Source: Eretmocerus hayati
Lineage: Eukaryota > Arthropoda > Insecta > Hymenoptera > Aphelinidae
Direction of reading: 5' to 3'
DNA: 64,000 nt
Assembly: GCA_029851415.1 (NCBI GenBank)
Contig: CM056742.1
Coordinates: 76,808,748-76,872,747, forward strand
Positions within the stretch are counted from its first letter, which is position 1. Each line of letters opens with the position of its first letter. The translations under genes were made by a program, and so were the position numbers. The notes under the pieces were generated by a model, which saw only the letters and a program-made list of their open reading frames with translations, made no database searches and was not told the origin of the DNA. Shown one piece after another: positions 45,539-56,411 of the stretch.

Positions 45539-48386
45539 GTATATTATCAAAATGTACGCAGCATTCGCAATAAGCTAGACTTGGTGAGGAACAATATCTC
45601 TCTATTCACCCACACTCCACATATTTTGATTCTTCCTGAGACCTGGTTACATGGAGGCATCTCTGATAGTGAAATTGGGCTAGACAACTATGTGATTTTC
45701 AGAAATGATAGATATGATGAAATGGTAAATGCACCAGGTGGAGGGGGAGTCCTTATTGCTATTTACAAATCTTTAGAATCCTGCTCCTGTGAATTCATCT
45801 CTCAAGACTGTGAACAAGTATATGCTGTCATCAACACCAAGCATGGGAGAAAACTTATTGTTGGATGCACCTATATACCCCCGGCATCACCAGTAGCAAT
45901 ATACAAGGAGCACATTCAATCCTTGCAGCAACTTGCCGACACGTATGGTGAAAGTGACTTTATTGTAATTGGTGACTTCAATTTGCCTGGTTTGTATTGG
46001 CTCAACTCCCCAATCTTGCAGTATGTAACCATTGATAACGTGGCGAGCAGAGTCACTGCGAGTGCTGATATAATCATAAATGGTTATTCTTTTATGGACA
46101 TGAAGCAACATGTCCCCGTCCCAGTCAACAAATCGTATACACTTGATCTATTTTTCAGTAACTTGAACAATGTATTAGCCTACCCTGCAACTGACAACCT
46201 TGTTCCGATTGATAATCATCATATTCCCTATACTTTTGAACTTGAACTTGATATAAATAGAATGTCTACAAGTACCTTTGGCCCCTCTAAATTATATGAC
46301 TATGCTCATGCTAATTACGCTGAAATCTCTGTGCACCTTGCTGATATTGAATGGGAATCCACTTTCTCTAACGGTTCCAATATTGATGTAAATATAAAAG
46401 AGTTTTATGACAAAATTAGTAGTCCTATTTCAGAGTTCACGCCTCTAAAGAAATTTCACTCTACCAAAAATGATAGCTATCCTAGGTGGTACTCATCTGA
46501 GTTGATCTCATTAATCATAGAAAAAAAGATGTGTCACATAAAATGGAAAAGGCATAAGGACGATGATGATTACGTAGAGTATAAGCGTCTCCGTGCCAAA
46601 TGTATCAGAAAATCTAGACTGTGTTATCGTGATTACGTTGATAGTGTAGAAGGGACTTTACGTAATGGATCCAAATCTTTCTGGTCATACGTCAATAAAA
46701 TGAAGAAGTCGAACTCTTCGCCTAGCAATATTAATTGGAGGGATAGAATTGGGACATCTGGCAAGGAAATTGTGAACATTTTCTCTGATTACTTCGGCTC
46801 GGTCTACAAGCAATCTAACCTGACTCGTGATTTAGTTGATTGTGATGATATTGAGATTGATTTAAGCATAACAGAATCGTATATTGATACCGCTATTAAG
46901 CGTCTGAAAGACACTTACTCGACTGGCCCAGATGGAATACCTCTACATTTTTCGAAGAAATGTTCAGATAAGCTGACGGCTCCTTGAGCATATCTCTTGA
47001 ACAAATCTATTGAGACTGATACGTTTCCATCTTCATGGAAGACATCGTACGTTACCCCCATTCATAAAAATGGCACGAAGTCATGTGCAACAAATTATCG
47101 TCCCATTTCTACTCCAGATGGTATTTCTAAAATTTTCGACTCAATAATCTCAGATAAATTGTATTCAGCTGTTTTCGACCGCTTGATTATGAACCAACAC
47201 GGATTTATGAAAGGTGGATCAACTATCACAAATCTTCTAAATTTTCATGATTTCGCCATGAATAATTTAGATTGTCATCTACAGACGGATGTAGTATACC
47301 TCGACTTTTCTAAAGCGTTTAGTGTTGACCATAAGCTTTTGTTATGCAAACTATATAATTTTGGGGTCTCGTCTAAATTAATCAATTGGATTAAATCGTT
47401 TCTCGCAGACAGATATCAGATTGTGCGAATGAATGGTTACCTATCTGACCCCATAAAAGTGACTTCAGGTGTTCCTCAAGGATCACACCTTGGTCCCCTT
47501 CTATTCAATATCTTTATTAATGACATATCACGTGTGGTACTGAGTTCCGAATGCCTTCTATATGCTGATGACATCAAACTTTTTAGAAAAATTAGCACTT
47601 TGTCAGATTGTAATATTCTGCAGAAAGATCTCTCTAACATTGTTAAGTGGGCAAAAGACAATGGTCTTGAACTGAATGTGAAAAAATGTAAATCTACGTC
47701 GATCAGCCGTAGTCTCTTCCCATTACATTTTGATTATTCTATATCAACTCAATCCATCGAGAAAGCCACCAATTTTAGCGATCTTGGTGTAATCTTTGAC
47801 CATAAGCTTGACTTTAGTACGCATATTAATGCAGCTGTCTCTAAAGCATTCAAAAACCTAGGTTTCATAAGTCGCAACACGAGAGATTTCCGCAACCCAA
47901 GATCTCTTCTTCATCTTTATAAAAGCTTAGTATGCATATGCATCTATTATTTGGACTCCCCATATAGATTACAAAGTATCAGAAATTGAATCTGTGCAAC
48001 GGAGATTTTTGAGAATCATGGCTGTGAGAACTGGATTTCTTATGCATAGATTTGATCACGATTTCAGTGAAATCTCTATGAAATACCAACTCAGTACTAT
48101 TACATCTCTGCACAATTTTAAGGATGCTGCATTTGTCTGGAATACCCTAAATGGCAAAGTATATTGTTCTTTTGTTGCATCGCTTTTCCAAGTTAGAAAC
48201 AATCCCTACCACGTTAGAGACCCTAGACCTCTACTAGTTGACAACTTGAGAGGTAACCTTGGGTACAATTCAGCGGCGTCCAGATTGAGACGTACATGGA
48301 ACTCTTTACCATCAAATATAAGAGCCCTAAATATGTACACCCAGTTCAAACATGCTGCCATGCAAGAATTATGCATTAGTTATTGA
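45539..48386 (+). pseudogene. LINE ORF2: endonuclease and reverse transcriptase (one stop, one frameshift)
   Basis: The frame begins at YYQNVRSIRNKLD, overlapping the end of ORF1. The apurinic-type endonuclease follows: ILPETWL, GGGGVLIAI, FIVIGDFNLP, and YTLDLFF near its end. A spacer with KKFHSTKNDSYPRWYSSEL leads to the reverse transcriptase: NYRPIST, QHGFMKGGST, DVVYLDFSKAF, SGVPQGSHLGPLLFNIFINDI and the catalytic YADDIKLF. The stop TGA lies at about 46985-46987, with the same frame continuing. A one-base shift near 47953 moves the C-terminal domain (VQRRFLRIMAVR, RRTWNSLP) to another frame ending at 48386. The block normally SKAFDSVDH lacks one residue. Otherwise full length. Confidence 0.85.
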
Positions 48387-48573
48387 GCCATTCCTACTTC
48401 TGAATATGCTATACTCTGAATTTACTCAGATAGTATTAGTGACTTAGTTTTGATAATAATTCCATTATTTACTCTTACTTTTATTGGCGCTTCTCACATT
48501 TGTATGAGTGAAACTTTGTAAAGGGCTCTTTAGCCCGTATATTGTTTAAAATAAAATAAAATAAAAAATGAAA

Positions 48574-49469
48574 ATAATTTGTTAATTAAAATTCCATGAT
48601 CAACAGTATCGAAGGCTTTTGAATCCAAGTGCTCATCGATAACATTGAAGATAGAATCTGAATATATCAAAAGATTCGTGATTACTGATCTCCCTATGGT
48701 AAATCCATGTTGTTCTTGTGCAATAAACTGACAAAAACTATCATAGACCTTCTGAGCCATAAGAGAATCAAATATTTTGGAGATGGTACTTGAAATAGAT
48801 ACCGGTCGGTAATTAATAAGTTAGGATTTGTCCCCGGTCTTCTAAATTGGCATAACATATGATAATTTCCACTTTCTAGGAAAAAGTCTATTTTCAACGA
48901 TAAATTATATAATAACTGTGTGAGGGGATGAGCAAGAACATAAACCAATTACTTTATAAATATAGAAGGAATGCCATCAGGACCCAGAGAGTTTGATTCT
49001 TTCAAGGAATTGATAGCTTTACGAACCTCAGATTCACTAATTCTCAAATTAATCTCATAATCTGATTCATCAAGGACCGTACGTAAGTTCGTCGGACTAG
49101 AATAAGAGTGAATGGAACTGAAGTACGAAGCGAACAAATTTGCAGACTCCAGTCCATTATTAGAGGATTTTTGTTGAAATTTTACATTATCAGGAATGCT
49201 GCTGCAGTTTTGCAGTTTGCGCACATGGCCCAAAAAGCTTTGACGTTTCTAAAAATATTATTTTCAACATTCTCCATGTAGACTCTATACAACTCTTTGG
49301 ACTTCCTAATACATTGAACTCCAAGCTTTTCAAATTTGACACAGTCCTCTAATGTATTCGACTCAATACTAATTGTATGAGCTATGGATTTCTCTTCAAT
49401 CGAGCTAATGATTTCACAATTATACCATGCTGGCCAGTTACTTGGTGTTGGAACATGTTCATCAATACA
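48574..49469 (-). pseudogene. Host LINE, spacer and N-terminal reverse transcriptase
   Basis: Minus-strand frames include ESEVRKAINSLKESNSLGPDG (the pre-RT block that reads SKGPDGIP in relatives), a degenerate NYRPVSIS-like stretch, QEQHGFTIGRSVITNLL and SKAFDTVDHGILINKL. Several frame changes mark decay. Upstream (49230-49469) the spacer joins the piece at 62955 across the copia insertion. Confidence 0.75.
49465..49469. repeat. Left target-site duplication ATACA of the copia element
   Basis: ATACA precedes the left LTR and recurs at 62955-62959 after the right LTR. Five-base duplications are standard for Ty1/copia elements. Confidence 0.9.
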
Positions 49470-49697
49470 TGTTGGATGTACGCATTCAAACTTGCCACCC
49501 GCGCGCCAGCCGGGGCGCTAGTGCTGTTTGGTGGCGTCGCTGCGTGGCCGCCACCAACAGCAAGCCAGTATGCTTGAATACGAACCCGTGCACGCATCGC
49601 GTCACGGTACCTCCTCTGTTTTTGTGCTAATAAACGATCTTTCACTTTAACCGAAGCTCCCCTGTGTCGCCAACATTATTTTACCCATAACCCTTCA
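49470..49697 (+). repeat. Left LTR of the copia element
   Basis: Begins TG and ends CA, 228 bp, nearly identical to 62728-62954. A GC-rich first half contains a run that can fold on itself (gtttggtggcg... / ...cgccaccaac). The end acccataacccttca can pair with the adjoining primer site. Confidence 0.93.
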
Positions 49698-49729
49698 GGT
49701 TATGGGCCCGGGCGCGCTTCCACTGCGTG
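49698..49729 (+). promoter_or_regulatory. Primer binding site matching the initiator tRNA-Met 5' half
   Basis: Directly after the left LTR, GGTTATGGGCCC is the complement of the anticodon-loop side of eukaryotic initiator tRNA-Met. Beyond a short mismatch, gcgcttccactgcg continues the complement of its D-arm side. Priming from a cleaved 5' half of initiator tRNA-Met is known for copia-type elements; the match here is read from memory of that tRNA. Confidence 0.75.
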
Positions 49730-49822
49730 AGTTTTGTGTGTGAAGTGTTTGGAAATAGACAAAAGGCCGAGCGCTTGCCCTCTTTGTTCTTGCTGTGCCG
49801 CGGCAAGGTACGCCGCAGATCT

Positions 49823-49895
49823 TTGTGCAGCAGCAGCAACATCAACAGCAGCAGCAACAACAGCAACATCAACAGCAGCAACAACAGCAGCAGCT
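49823..49895 (+). repeat. CAG/CAA trinucleotide repeat in the copia leader
   Basis: cagcagcagcaacatcaacagcagc and similar. Overlapping Ala-, Ser- and Gln-rich frames on both strands are by-products of the repeat. Confidence 0.9.
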
Positions 49896-50424
49896 GCAGG
49901 GCATCAGGCCCCGGGCGCGAAGACGCTAGCGAGCGTGATGCGCCACGACAAGAAGCTAGCCGCCGCCATGTTGTCCGCCGAGGATGCTGCTCGCTCGAGC
50001 GCGATCTCTGCTGCCGGCGCCGGCAACGACCGAGAACAGCCTTCCCCAGGCTCGGACCTCACGGTGTCGAGGCAGCATGCCAACATCGGGCCCCAGGGTA
50101 GCCAAGCACCCGGTGAGTGTTCCCCAGGGCGCCAAACGCATTCTCTCTGTTTCTCTCTCTCTCTTCCTATCTCTCTCTCTCTCCTACTCTGTACCTATGT
50201 ATGATGCACGTGGCATGCATGCGAGGCCTTATAGCATAATCTGGTGTTGGGAACAGGCGCCCGTGCCACGTACATGGCCCGAACGCGGACATTGGCGCCG
50301 AGGTGCGCGATGTCAACCGCTCTCGCCCTGGGCCAGGCGAGCGACGCCGACGCGGCCATTTTGGGCGCGTCCGTGAGTGCGCGTCGACGTCTGAGTTAGA
50401 GGAGAGAGAAGAGTAGAAGCATTA

Positions 50425-50600
50425 GGGCTCACGTACAGTGAGGCCCCGCGAGTCTCTGGGTCTAGAGTCCCTAGATCGCTCGCACGGGACCATTAGGGTC
50501 GGAAGAGAGTAGAGACCTTAGGGCTCACGTATAGTGAGGCCCCGCAAGCCGTACAATCTAGAGTCCCTAGATTGCTCGCACGGGGCCATTAGGGTCCGTC
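50425..50600 (+). repeat. Tandem duplication of about 100 bp in the copia leader
   Basis: The block gggctcacgta(c/t)agtgaggccccgc ... tctagagtccctaga(t)...gctcgcacggg(a/g)ccattagggtc occurs twice in succession. It lies in the untranslated leader, with no coding role seen. Confidence 0.85.
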
Positions 50601-51104
50601 TATAATGTTCAACTTATTTTCAGGGTATAAATGAAAAATGTAGCTGCCAATGCTGATAATTTGGATTTTATTTTCAGAGTAGCTAGATAATTCAATCGAA
50701 ATAATTGAATTTGCTTGATAATTGAATTGCATGAAAATACTTGAACATCGAATCCATATGTATGAATATAATCATGAAATCGAATATCTCGATCGACATT
50801 ATAACTTTCATGTGTGATTGAAAAATATGGGCATTTCTCATGCCAAAGTGATAAATCGACGATGGATTTAATTAATAATGCATGAAATCCAATGAATCGT
50901 CATTTCCCGTAGCTCCTTCGGGAATTAATTTCCAATAACACCATGGTAAATTTGAATTGTTTATGCAATGATTTGACTCATTTGAGTCTTGGCATACGAT
51001 TCGGAGCTTTGGCTCATGGCAGTCTGTAATCAAACATCATGTATGCGCACACATACGTTTATGGAGTAGAGAATTTGACAGATCTCTTTTTCTGCTATGT
51101 TTAG

Positions 51105-51254
51105 ATTCTGACTGGACACTGACGAAGTTTGTGAAGCACTGCGAGGCAGTGTTCAAGCTTAACACGACGCATGCTAAAGAGGAAGTCATTATCCGAATTG
51201 ATGGCGATGACTTCACCCTCATAACATCAGAGACATATGAGGTGTACAAATTAG
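51105..51254 (+). other. Exon-like coding segment inside the copia leader
   Basis: Fifty codons of ordinary-looking protein (beginning SDWTLTKFVKHCEAVFKL, ending TYEVYKLG) are open between an acceptor (gctatgtttag, ending 51104) and a donor (ttag|gtgtgt at 51255). Both junctions are phase 1. It is upstream of gag, on the same strand, and unlike the AT-rich leader around it. It could be a spliced leader exon of the element or a captured host exon. I do not recognise the protein. Confidence 0.4.
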
Positions 51255-51586
51255 GTGTGTATCTAATCATAACCTCAATTTCCCAGGGTCCCTTTGTCAA
51301 TTGATCGATCAACTTAGAGTCACTCCAAATTTGTTAAGAAACAGGATTGAAATCTTTGTTCTGAAATTCATTTCTCTTGAAAAACAAAGTTAGCTAACGA
51401 GACACCGAAAACCTTGCTGGGTCTTCGGTGTGATGGTTTGCGCCGTGCGTGCCATCATATGGGAGACTAGGGTGATTCTATGCATGACCTTGTGTTCGGG
51501 CGTACAAGTCTCACTCGTTCCAATCGTAACCTTCTGATACCAGTGGAAACGATTAGGAGCACGGTTCAAGCATCCTTGAGAGCTGC

Positions 51587-54343
51587 ATGAGGGTAATAAT
51601 GAATCAATTTACAGCTCGTCACGAGAAGGTTTTCACCACACAAATGTGGGAGAACATTAAGCTCGCGGTAACCGGATGGGTTGCCAAGGGCCGTGGATAC
51701 GTGATGCCAAGAACCACAATCCAGCCTGGTATAGAATTTGCACCTAGTGTGAACGGACCAGAGCCCGTTCAAGTAACTCCGCTGGACTTTTCCAAGTCTG
51801 GACCCCGAATCATTCAGATTCAGAATGTGCAAATTCTGATTCCAATCCCTCTGGTCGGATCTTCCAGCCTAATAGCGGATGATACAGCTCAAGACGTTCC
51901 GGTGTCAAACGCTCGTGATGAGCCCGATTACCTTGAGAGAAACCCCTACGATGAAGTCCTCTCCGCAATGGCTGCCTATCGGGGGGAAATACGTAATATG
52001 GTAGACGTTCAAGTAGAATCAACAAAAGCAGTCTTCGAATCAGTTTCTGGTCTTTCAGCGAGAGTGTCGTCACACACTTCAACTTTGAACAGTTTGTCCG
52101 CGAGAATAAGCAATCTTGAAGCGGCTTCAGCTTCTGGTTCTCTTTCCGCTCGTTCGAGTACAAATACTCCTCTTAGCGTCCCTCCACAAAATCAAGAAAA
52201 TTTACAGTCTCAGTTAAACTCAAATAATCCTCCGTCGGTCAGCTCTGTCTCTCAGCCTCAACAGATATCAGAAGTTAGTGCTTGCCCAACTATTGAATCT
52301 GTTTCAAGTCTATACCTCAGCCTTTCGAAGGCACGAACCTCCATAAAAAGAAAATATTCCCTCGATAAAATAATGGAATGGGATTCTTTTATACAAAAGT
52401 TGCTCATGGAGCTAAAGTCGTATAAAATTCATTGCTTCAACGAAAATCTAGAGTATACTGAACTTCCTTCGGAAGAAATCAAGGACTTCATTCTTGATAT
52501 CGTTGTAAATAGATTAGACCAATGCTATGAGAAGAAAATTAAAGGAAAAACCGATCCCATTGAAATTTTAAAAATACTTAAAAATGAGAAACTCAATGAG
52601 AATAGAACAACTGATGTTTCAGCTAGGTTCAAGCTTTACAACATCATATTTGAGCCGAGTAAAGAGAAAGCTAGCGATTTTATTGATCGATTCGAATCAA
52701 TTGTTCAGGCTCATGATAACTTGTCGGGTGTTAAACCTCTCGGAGAGAAGGACAAACGTCCTGCATTCTATGCGGCCATCAGCCACCATTGTCCTGACGT
52801 TCACAAACGCAACTACGATTTCAAGGAAACGCAACGTTCGTTGAATCCAGAAGATCAAAATCCGAAAGGTCTTGACTACGAAGCAGTCAAAAGATTCATT
52901 CTTGGGCACGAAATAGAAAGGTTGAGAGCAACTGATCTTCGTCCAAAGGCAAATTTAGTCCATAACGAAAACAAAAGGTCAACTGATGCCCAATCTTTCG
53001 GGCGATGCACTGTTTGTGGCCAGACTAATAAGCATGCTTCGTCTGCTTGCCCGCATAAAAACTCCGGGAAGAAAGTATGCTACAATTGTGGTGAATTGGT
53101 GAAAGACCATATCTCGGCAACGTGTCCTAGCCCCCGTAGGCAGTCGAATGGTAAGGGACAAAGCAACACTGGGCATGGTAACCCCGGACGGGGTCAACAG
53201 CAGAATAGAGGTGTGAAGAGAGGTGCTGAAGGGAATTCAGTAGGCAACAAACAGAACGCATCTCATCGCGGCCGTGGCCGCGGTCGTGGCGCATCGAAAG
53301 GAGGTGGACAGCCTCCTCAAGGGCAATGGCAACACTACCAACAGCCGCCATTTGCCAATGCTGCCTTTGCAGGACAGCCACTACCTTATGGTGGTGTGGT
53401 CTTTCCTGGTCAATTGCAGCCATTTCCAAATGCTGCCTTAGCCGGTAACATTGTGAATCAACCTCCGACTGGTGAGTCTCATTTTTCTGTAACTTCCTGC
53501 TCCAATCTGAATCAAGAAAATCATGGGGGTAAAATCATAGAAAGATTCATTGCAGACTCAGGTGCCACTGAGCATCTTTCAAAGTCTGAACTAATATTCA
53601 AACATCTCGATGTTGCCACCACAGGTGTCATCAAATGCGCGAACAAAGATTCTTCCGCTGACATACGCACCGATGGTGTTGGTACAATCAACGCAACCAA
53701 TAATGGTAATAACTTTGAGCTTGACAGAGTCGTCTATGCGTCTGATCTTTCGGCTAACCTCCTATCTTTGAGAAAATTTGCTGAAATGGGTTTGGGAATT
53801 TATCTTGACAGTCAGAAAATTCACATACTTGATCCAATTTCTAACGAAGTATTCTTGACTGGAATTTACAAAGAACCTTTCTGGGTCATAAATCTTGAAG
53901 TTCATGACTGTTCTCCCGGTATGGAGAATATTTCAGCCAAGTACGGAGAAAATTCAGCATTTCTGAATCTTACTGAATTAAATAGTCCGAACAATCCTAG
54001 ATATTTCACACGGAGCGTCACTTCCCAGTTGCAATCTAGTAGCGCGAATGACTTTGAGCCCATGCAGATCGAACAATCCGAAGATGATTTTCCGAGAAGC
54101 GCCGAGAAGTTGGTAATTCGTGAGCATTCAAATTTTGATACTACTATCTGGGATCGGCAGATTAGTAATATTGATGAAATGGACGAGTTTGATACTCGTG
54201 AAGTAGTTTCTCCTTTTGCTGAACGAAATAGCAAGTTTCTGAAAAATGATAAGGCCATGCTTTGGCACGTTAGAATGGGTCACGCGTCGCTAGAGTATCT
54301 CAAAGCATTTCAGAAACGATTTCCAGAAAATAAGGATTTGTAA
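51587..54343 (+). CDS. Copia gag-protease and start of integrase
   Basis: 918 codons from the ATG at 51587. The N-terminal 200 residues are followed by a Ser/Gln-rich stretch and a capsid-type region. Two zinc knuckles come next near residue 475-510: CTVCGQTNKHASSACPH and CYNCGELVKDHISATC. A Gly/Arg/Gln-rich basic segment precedes the aspartic protease (FIADSGATEHLSKS, catalytic DSG) near residue 655. The end has the integrase zinc-binding start MLWHVRMGHASLEYL (His-His part of HHCC). A TAA closes the frame at 54341-54343, but the same frame continues immediately. This could be a nonsense mutation or, less likely, a programmed stop before pol. The gag is long for a copia element. Confidence 0.88.
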   Translation: MRVIMNQFTARHEKVFTTQMWENIKLAVTGWVAKGRGYVMPRTTIQPGIEFAPSVNGPEPVQVTPLDFSKSGPRIIQIQNVQILIPIPLVGSSSLIADDTAQDVPVSNARDEPDYLERNPYDEVLSAMAAYRGEIRNMVDVQVESTKAVFESVSGLSARVSSHTSTLNSLSARISNLEAASASGSLSARSSTNTPLSVPPQNQENLQSQLNSNNPPSVSSVSQPQQISEVSACPTIESVSSLYLSLSKARTSIKRKYSLDKIMEWDSFIQKLLMELKSYKIHCFNENLEYTELPSEEIKDFILDIVVNRLDQCYEKKIKGKTDPIEILKILKNEKLNENRTTDVSARFKLYNIIFEPSKEKASDFIDRFESIVQAHDNLSGVKPLGEKDKRPAFYAAISHHCPDVHKRNYDFKETQRSLNPEDQNPKGLDYEAVKRFILGHEIERLRATDLRPKANLVHNENKRSTDAQSFGRCTVCGQTNKHASSACPHKNSGKKVCYNCGELVKDHISATCPSPRRQSNGKGQSNTGHGNPGRGQQQNRGVKRGAEGNSVGNKQNASHRGRGRGRGASKGGGQPPQGQWQHYQQPPFANAAFAGQPLPYGGVVFPGQLQPFPNAALAGNIVNQPPTGESHFSVTSCSNLNQENHGGKIIERFIADSGATEHLSKSELIFKHLDVATTGVIKCANKDSSADIRTDGVGTINATNNGNNFELDRVVYASDLSANLLSLRKFAEMGLGIYLDSQKIHILDPISNEVFLTGIYKEPFWVINLEVHDCSPGMENISAKYGENSAFLNLTELNSPNNPRYFTRSVTSQLQSSSANDFEPMQIEQSEDDFPRSAEKLVIREHSNFDTTIWDRQISNIDEMDEFDTREVVSPFAERNSKFLKNDKAMLWHVRMGHASLEYLKAFQKRFPENKDL

Positions 54344-56155
54344 GACGCAATCTTTGATGAATTAATTCGTGAATGCGAAGTCTGTTCTGTTTCGAAAATG
54401 AACAAATTACCTTTTAATTCCACTCGAAGGAGGGCCACAGAGCCATTGCAAGTAATTCATGCTGATACAATGGGCCCAATCAGCCCGATTTCTCATCCGA
54501 AAGGTTACCGCTTTATCGCCGTGTTCATTGATGATTACTCAAGATTGGCCATGGCCTATGCTATGAAGTCCAAGAAAGACACGGGTTATTGTCTAGAAGC
54601 ATTTGTTCGGAGTGGGAGAAATTTGCTGGGCCGAGATGCGAAGGTCTGCCTTCTAAAATGCGATCAGGGTGGTGAACTTACTGGAGGTTACACCATCGAA
54701 GTTCTCGATAAACTCGGAGCAGAACTTCAACTAGCCTGCCCCGATACACCGGAACATAACGGAGTTGCAGAGCGTTTCAATCAGACCGTGCAAAAGAAAG
54801 TTCGTTGTTTCATGTACGATTCTAAATTACCCGAAAATATGTGGGACTTGGCCCTAGGAGCAGCCGTCTATGCTTACAATCGTACTCCTCACAAATCTAA
54901 CAATATGATCATTCCTCTCCAGAAATTTGCTCCCAATTACAGTTTTGATATAAATCAGATAAAACGTTTCGGTTGCCTAGCTTTCATCAAAGTCCAACGA
55001 AAAACGGGTCCAAAATTCCGATCTGAAGCTCGAAAAGTCATTCTCATTGGGTACACCCCAACTGGATTCCTATTCTTGAAACCCGAAGAAGGTAAATACT
55101 ATGAGAGCCGACACGCTCGTTTCAATGAGATATTGGTCTACGGAGACCAATACGGCAAAAATTCCATTAGGAATTGGCCAACAGTTTCTGAGAAAATCGA
55201 CGAAGAAAAATGGTTTGTTGAATTTCAGGATGAAGCTCAGGCTCCTTCCTCTGATCCTCCGTCCGTTCCATTAGTTTCCTCGAAAACGGAGGGAGCACTC
55301 AAGAAAAAGCGAGGCAGACCGCGTAAAGTTCAAATCACTGCCTCAGCACACATCGCGAGTCTCAGACAGACATTCACTCAAATCCTAACCATAAACTCAA
55401 GCTATCTATCGAACACAGTTGATTCCGAAGATCTTGAAAATCAGTTCTTGTATGCCTTGATTGCTAGAATAAATGATGATCCACCCTCATACAAAGAGGC
55501 AATGCGAACGAATGAGAGTGAGAATTGGATGGATGCGATTTTGAGTGAGCTTGGGCAAATGGATAAGAATGAAGTCTGGGAGTATGTGGATAGGCCTACA
55601 GTAGGCGCAGATGGAAGGTCACCAAACATGCTCGATTCGAGATGGGTCATGAAAAGAAAAGAGAAACCAGACGGACAAATAAAGTACAAAGCTCGCCTCG
55701 TCGTCAGAGGGTTCAAAGACAAAATTAATTATGATTTGAAAGAGATATATGCTCCAGTTTCTCGTTTACCTATTGTTCGAGCGGTACTTGCCATCGTCAA
55801 CAAATACGATCTAGAAGTTTGTCAGCTCGACGTGAAAACAGCCTTTCTGAACGGAACGATCGAGGGTGAGATTTTCATGGAAATTCCCGAAGGTGTAAGA
55901 TGTTCGGATGAGTTCAGGGAAAAGAAAGTATGTAGGTTACGTCGTTCTCTGTATGGGTTGAAACCCAGTCCAAAACGTTGGAATGAAAAGTTTACTGAAG
56001 TTGCTCGCGGAATCGGTCTTGAAAATAGTGACATAGAACCCTGCCTTTTCACATGGAGGGAGGGAGACAATTTCGTAATTCTTGTTTTGTACGTTGACGA
56101 TATGCTAATTGCCAGTAATTGTCCGGCTAAACTAAATCAAGTCAAAATTAGTTGA
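54344..56155 (+). CDS. Copia integrase and reverse transcriptase
   Basis: In frame with the preceding gag-protease region, after its TAA. It completes the integrase zinc motif (CEVC), then the catalytic core: [25 protein letters not shown] and [11 protein letters not shown] (the D, D and E residues). A C-terminal GKPR-type tail ([11 protein letters not shown]) leads to the reverse transcriptase: [51 protein letters not shown] and the catalytic [13 protein letters not shown] at 56153-56155 ends it next to the left copy of a 15-bp duplication that flanks a small insertion. Integrase-before-RT order defines Ty1/copia. Confidence 0.9.
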   Translation, partial: DAIFDELIRECEVCSVSKMNKLPFNSTRRRATEPLQVIHADTMGPISPISHPKGYRFIAVFIDDYSRLAMAYAMKSKKDTGYCLEAFVRSGRNLLGRDAKVCLLKCDQGGELTGGYTIEVLDKLGAELQLACPDTPEHNGVAERFNQTVQKKVRCFMYDSKLPENMWDLALGAAVYAYNRTPHKSNNMIIPLQKFAPNYSFDINQIKRFGCLAFIKVQRKTGPKFRSEARKVILIGYTPTGFLFLKPEEGKYYESRHARFNEILVYGDQYGKNSIRNWPTVSEKIDEEKWFVEFQDEAQAPSSDPPSVPLVSSKTEGALKKKRGRPRKVQITASAHIASLRQTFTQILTINSSYLSNTVDSEDLENQFLYALIARINDDPPSYKEAMRTNESENWMDAILSELGQMDKNEVWEYVDRPTVGADGRSPNMLDSRWVMKRKEKPDGQIKYKARLVVRGFKDKINYDLKEIYAPVSRLPIVRAVLAIVNKYDLEVCQLDVKTAFLNGTIEGEIFMEIPEGVRCSDEFREKKVCRLRRSLYGLKPSPKRWNEKFTEVARGIGLENSDIEPCLFTWREGDNFVILVLYVDDMLIASNCPAKLNQVKIS

Positions 56156-56293
56156 CAGAAATCTTTTGAATTATAGGATCATTTGATGTATGTCCGTGCT
56201 TGTAGATATAAGATGATAAATTCATGTATGGGTTGTATGGACTTGAAAGTCCGTACAACCCATACATGGATTTGTCATCAGAAATCTTTTGAA
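56156..56293 (+). mobile_element. 108-bp insertion with 15-bp direct repeats and a hairpin
   Basis: cagaaatcttttgaa occurs at 56156-56170 and 56279-56293. Between them, 56223-56268 is a near-perfect palindrome (arms catgtatgggttgta...). Insert plus duplicate is 123 bases, so the copia frame stays in phase across it. No known element family is recognised. Confidence 0.75.
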
Positions 56294-56411
56294 ATGACAG
56301 AACTAGGAGAACCACGCGAATTTTTAGGCATCACAATTGAAAGAAATAGATCCAAGCAAATCATAGTTCTAAAACAAGAAAAGTACATCAATAAAATTTT
56401 TGAGACAGGAC
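56294..56411 (+). pseudogene. Copia reverse transcriptase, thumb-side fragment
   Basis: Continues the copia frame with MTELGEPREFLGITIERN (the FLGI..... block after the catalytic motif) and KQEKYINKIFE. It is cut by the foldback at 56412. The continuation is at 61624. Confidence 0.85.

Larger units (their letters stand above)
44304..48573 (+). mobile_element. Near-complete LINE, 4.27 kb, duplication ATAATT
   Basis: The element starts at gcgaatcgcg (44304), has two overlapping reading regions and ends in an (AAATA)-rich tail before 48574. ATAATT is duplicated at 44298-44303 and 48574-48579, within a host LINE whose frame is restored when one copy is removed. It appears full length or nearly so. 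Inactivating changes are few: one stop in ORF1, and one stop plus one frameshift in ORF2. Confidence 0.85.

Noticed and set aside
50155..50190. CT-rich tract in the copia leader as another (GA)n-type LINE landing site
   Set aside because: No poly(A) or R1 LINE 3' UTR sequence adjoins it.
49734..50376. Ala/Ser/Gln-rich frames of 120-156 codons in the copia leader
   Set aside because: Driven by the CAG repeat and GC-rich leader; they overlap each other in several frames and have no domain.
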